From contig JAFUQL010000061.1 in the NCBI GenBank assembly GCA_017472375.1, positions 1-6,097 on the forward strand: a stretch of DNA of 6,097 bases, written 5' to 3'. Positions 4,478 through 6,097 of this stretch are shown here, piece by piece. Each line of letters opens with the position of its first letter. The first letter of the stretch is position 1. Origin of the DNA: Oscillospiraceae bacterium (lineage in GTDB: Bacteria; Bacillota; Clostridia; Oscillospirales; Ruminococcaceae). A model generated the notes under the pieces. It was given only the letters and a program-made list of their open reading frames with translations. It was not told the origin of the DNA and did no database searches. The translations under genes and the position numbers were made by a program.

Positions 4478-6097
4478 ATGAAACTTCTCATTCTGGACGG
4501 CAACAGCCTTGTGAACCGCGCCTTTTATGGCATCAAGGTGCTCACCACCAAGGACGGCCGTTTCACCAATGCCATCTACGGATTTATGAACATCCTGCTG
4601 AACCTGCTGAAGGAGCACCAGCCGGATGAGATCGCCATCGCGTGGGATCTGAAAGCGCCCACCTTCCGCCACAAGCTGTACGACGGCTACAAGGCCACCC
4701 GCCACGGGATGCCTGAGGAGCTGGCCCAGCAGATGCCTGTTCTGAAGGAACTGCTGGCGGATCTGGGCTTCGTGATGATCGCCCGGGAGGGCTGGGAGGC
4801 CGACGACCTGCTGGGCACCCTGAGCGCCGCAGCCGCCGCCCGGGGGGACGAGTGCCTGCTGGCCATCGGCGACCGGGACAGCCTGCAGCTCGTGAACGAG
4901 CAGGTCACCGTGCTGCTGGCCTCCACCAAGGGCGGCCGCAGCGAGACCATCCCCATGGACCCTGCCGCCATTCAGGAAAAGTATGGCCTGCCCGACCCCA
5001 AACAGCTCATCGAGGTCAAGAGCCTGATGGGCGACACCTCCGACAACATCCCCGGCGTGCCCGGCGTGGGCGAAAAGACTGCGCTGGCGCTCATCCAGGC
5101 CTTCGGCACGCTGGATGGGGTCTATGCCAACCTGGAGGACAGCCGCATCAAGCCCGGCGTGCGCAAGAAGCTCGCCGAGCATGAGGACAAGGCCCGCCTG
5201 AGCCGCACGCTGGGCGCCATCCGGCTGGACGCCCCCATCGACACTGCCCCCGGCACCTATCTGCGGGGCGCGGGCGAACCGGCCAGGGCCGCCGCTCTTC
5301 TGGCGGAACTGGAGATGCACAGCCTGATCCCCCGGCTGGGGCTGGACGACACCCCCGCCCCGGACGCAGAGCCGGTGGAGGAGCGGACGCTCGCCCCATG
5401 GGACGCCGCCGCAGCCGCCGAGCGGCTGTACCTGACGGCTCTGCCCGCCCCCAAGGGGCAGCCCGCCCCCGGCTGGGCCGCAGTGAGTGGTTCCGGCGCG
5501 GCCTACCGACTGGAATGGGCGGAGCTGGACGCTCTGCTGGACGCCGAGGGCGCCGACCTGTGGGTGTTTGATGCCAAACCCCTGTACCACCGGGCGCTGG
5601 CCGCCGGCGGCATGGGGCAGGCCATCGCCTTTGACGGCAAGCTGGCCGCTTATCTGCTGAACCCCGCCGCCAGCAAGTACGACGCGGGGAATCTGGCCGC
5701 CGAGTACGGCATCGCCCCCGCCTTCCGCTGCGCCGACTGCCCGGATGCGGGCATTCTGGCCGCACTGCTGCCCCGCCTTGAGCAGGATCTGACCGCACAG
5801 GGCATGGCCGGGCTGCTCTACGACATCGAGCTGCCCCTCGCCCGGGTGCTGGCAGACATGGAGCAGCTGGGCATGCTGGTGGACCGGGAGGCCATCGCGG
5901 CCTTCGGGGAGGAGCTGCGCGGCCAGGTGGCCGACTGCCTGCAGCGCATCTACGAACAGGTGGGCTACGAGTTCAACCTGAACAGCCCCAAGCAGCTGGG
6001 CGAGGCCCTGTTTGACAAGCTGGGTCTGCCCCACCGCAAAAAGACCAAGAGCGGCTACTCCACCGACGCCGCCACCCTCGAGAGCCTGCGCCCCTAC
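4478..6097 (+). CDS. polA: DNA polymerase I, N-terminal 540 residues, 3' end outside window
   Basis: DNA polymerase I fills gaps and removes RNA primers during repair and lagging-strand synthesis. The N-terminal 5' nuclease (FEN) domain (1 to about 290) is complete. It has D7 in LILDGN, D57 in AWDLK, the helical-arch segment around KATRHGMPEEL (72-82), EADD (107-110), GDRD (131-134) and GDTSDNIPGVPGVGEKTA (185-202) with metal ligands D186 and D189. Residues about 305-435 correspond to the 3'-5' exonuclease fold. The exo I DxE motif is absent; the strand reads RLYLTAL at 316-322. The exo II Asp is replaced in FDAKPLYHRAL (364-374). Proofreading is therefore probably inactive, as in Bacillus and Taq enzymes. 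The polymerase domain begins near 445 (LLYDIELPLARVL) and reaches the thumb region FNLNSPKQLGEALFDKLGLP and GYSTDAATLE. The family is about 880-930 residues, so the palm motifs (DYSQIELR, VHDE) lie beyond the edge. Confidence 0.96.
   Translation, partial: MKLLILDGNSLVNRAFYGIKVLTTKDGRFTNAIYGFMNILLNLLKEHQPDEIAIAWDLKAPTFRHKLYDGYKATRHGMPEELAQQMPVLKELLADLGFVMIAREGWEADDLLGTLSAAAAARGDECLLAIGDRDSLQLVNEQVTVLLASTKGGRSETIPMDPAAIQEKYGLPDPKQLIEVKSLMGDTSDNIPGVPGVGEKTALALIQAFGTLDGVYANLEDSRIKPGVRKKLAEHEDKARLSRTLGAIRLDAPIDTAPGTYLRGAGEPARAAALLAELEMHSLIPRLGLDDTPAPDAEPVEERTLAPWDAAAAAERLYLTALPAPKGQPAPGWAAVSGSGAAYRLEWAELDALLDAEGADLWVFDAKPLYHRALAAGGMGQAIAFDGKLAAYLLNPAASKYDAGNLAAEYGIAPAFRCADCPDAGILAALLPRLEQDLTAQGMAGLLYDIELPLARVLADMEQLGMLVDREAIAAFGEELRGQVADCLQRIYEQVGYEFNLNSPKQLGEALFDKLGLPHRKKTKSGYSTDAATLESLRPY

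Noticed and set aside
4406..6034. 542-codon open frame on the minus strand, antisense to polA
   Set aside because: Low-complexity H/Q/G/V-rich translation with no family features. It covers the polA promoter and is opposite a clear DNA polymerase I.

Overview
The window is GC-rich bacterial chromosome with G or C strongly preferred at third codon positions. It carries well-formed AGGAGG-type ribosome binding sites and SigA-like promoter elements. The DusB, YfhO and PolA proteins resemble those of GC-rich clostridia of the Oscillospiraceae/Ruminococcaceae (Faecalibacterium, Gemmiger and Subdoligranulum relatives). That placement is inferred from protein character and codon bias, not from a marker gene. 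There are no RNA genes, CRISPR arrays, transposons or phage genes.

Layout: five genes in at least four transcription units. (1) On the minus strand, from the left edge to 1631, lies the N-terminal 543 residues of a YfhO-family polytopic membrane protein, a GT-C-type sugar transfer protein; its C-terminal part lies outside the window. (2) Divergent from it across a 109-bp gap is a plus-strand yfbR-type HD-domain 5'-deoxynucleotidase (1741-2334). (3) Convergent with yfbR, 41 bp away, is a minus-strand tRNA-dihydrouridine synthase of the DusB type (2376-3356). (4) Divergent from dusB across a 112-bp gap is a plus-strand gene (3469-4314). Its product looks like a single-domain, degenerate relative of the FtsZ/tubulin GTPase fold. 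(5) After 163 bp containing the best promoter in the window, polA (DNA polymerase I) starts at 4478. It runs off the right edge after 540 residues, before the polymerase catalytic motifs.

The genes are mostly housekeeping: deoxynucleotide pool balance (yfbR), tRNA modification (dusB), DNA repair and Okazaki fragment processing (polA), and envelope glycosylation (yfhO family). They do not form one pathway. The unusual item is the FtsZ/tubulin-like gene. It keeps recognisable counterparts of the FtsZ N-terminal strand and loop, the T2 GxGxN loop, the FxFEGxRR strand-helix junction and the long central helix. It has lost the glycine-rich tubulin signature loop and the entire C-terminal domain with the T7 catalytic loop. 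It is therefore unlikely to be a normal polymerising GTPase.

The long open frames antisense to yfhO, dusB and polA are by-products of GC-rich codon use and are not annotated. All family assignments were made by reading the translations; no database search or structure prediction was available.
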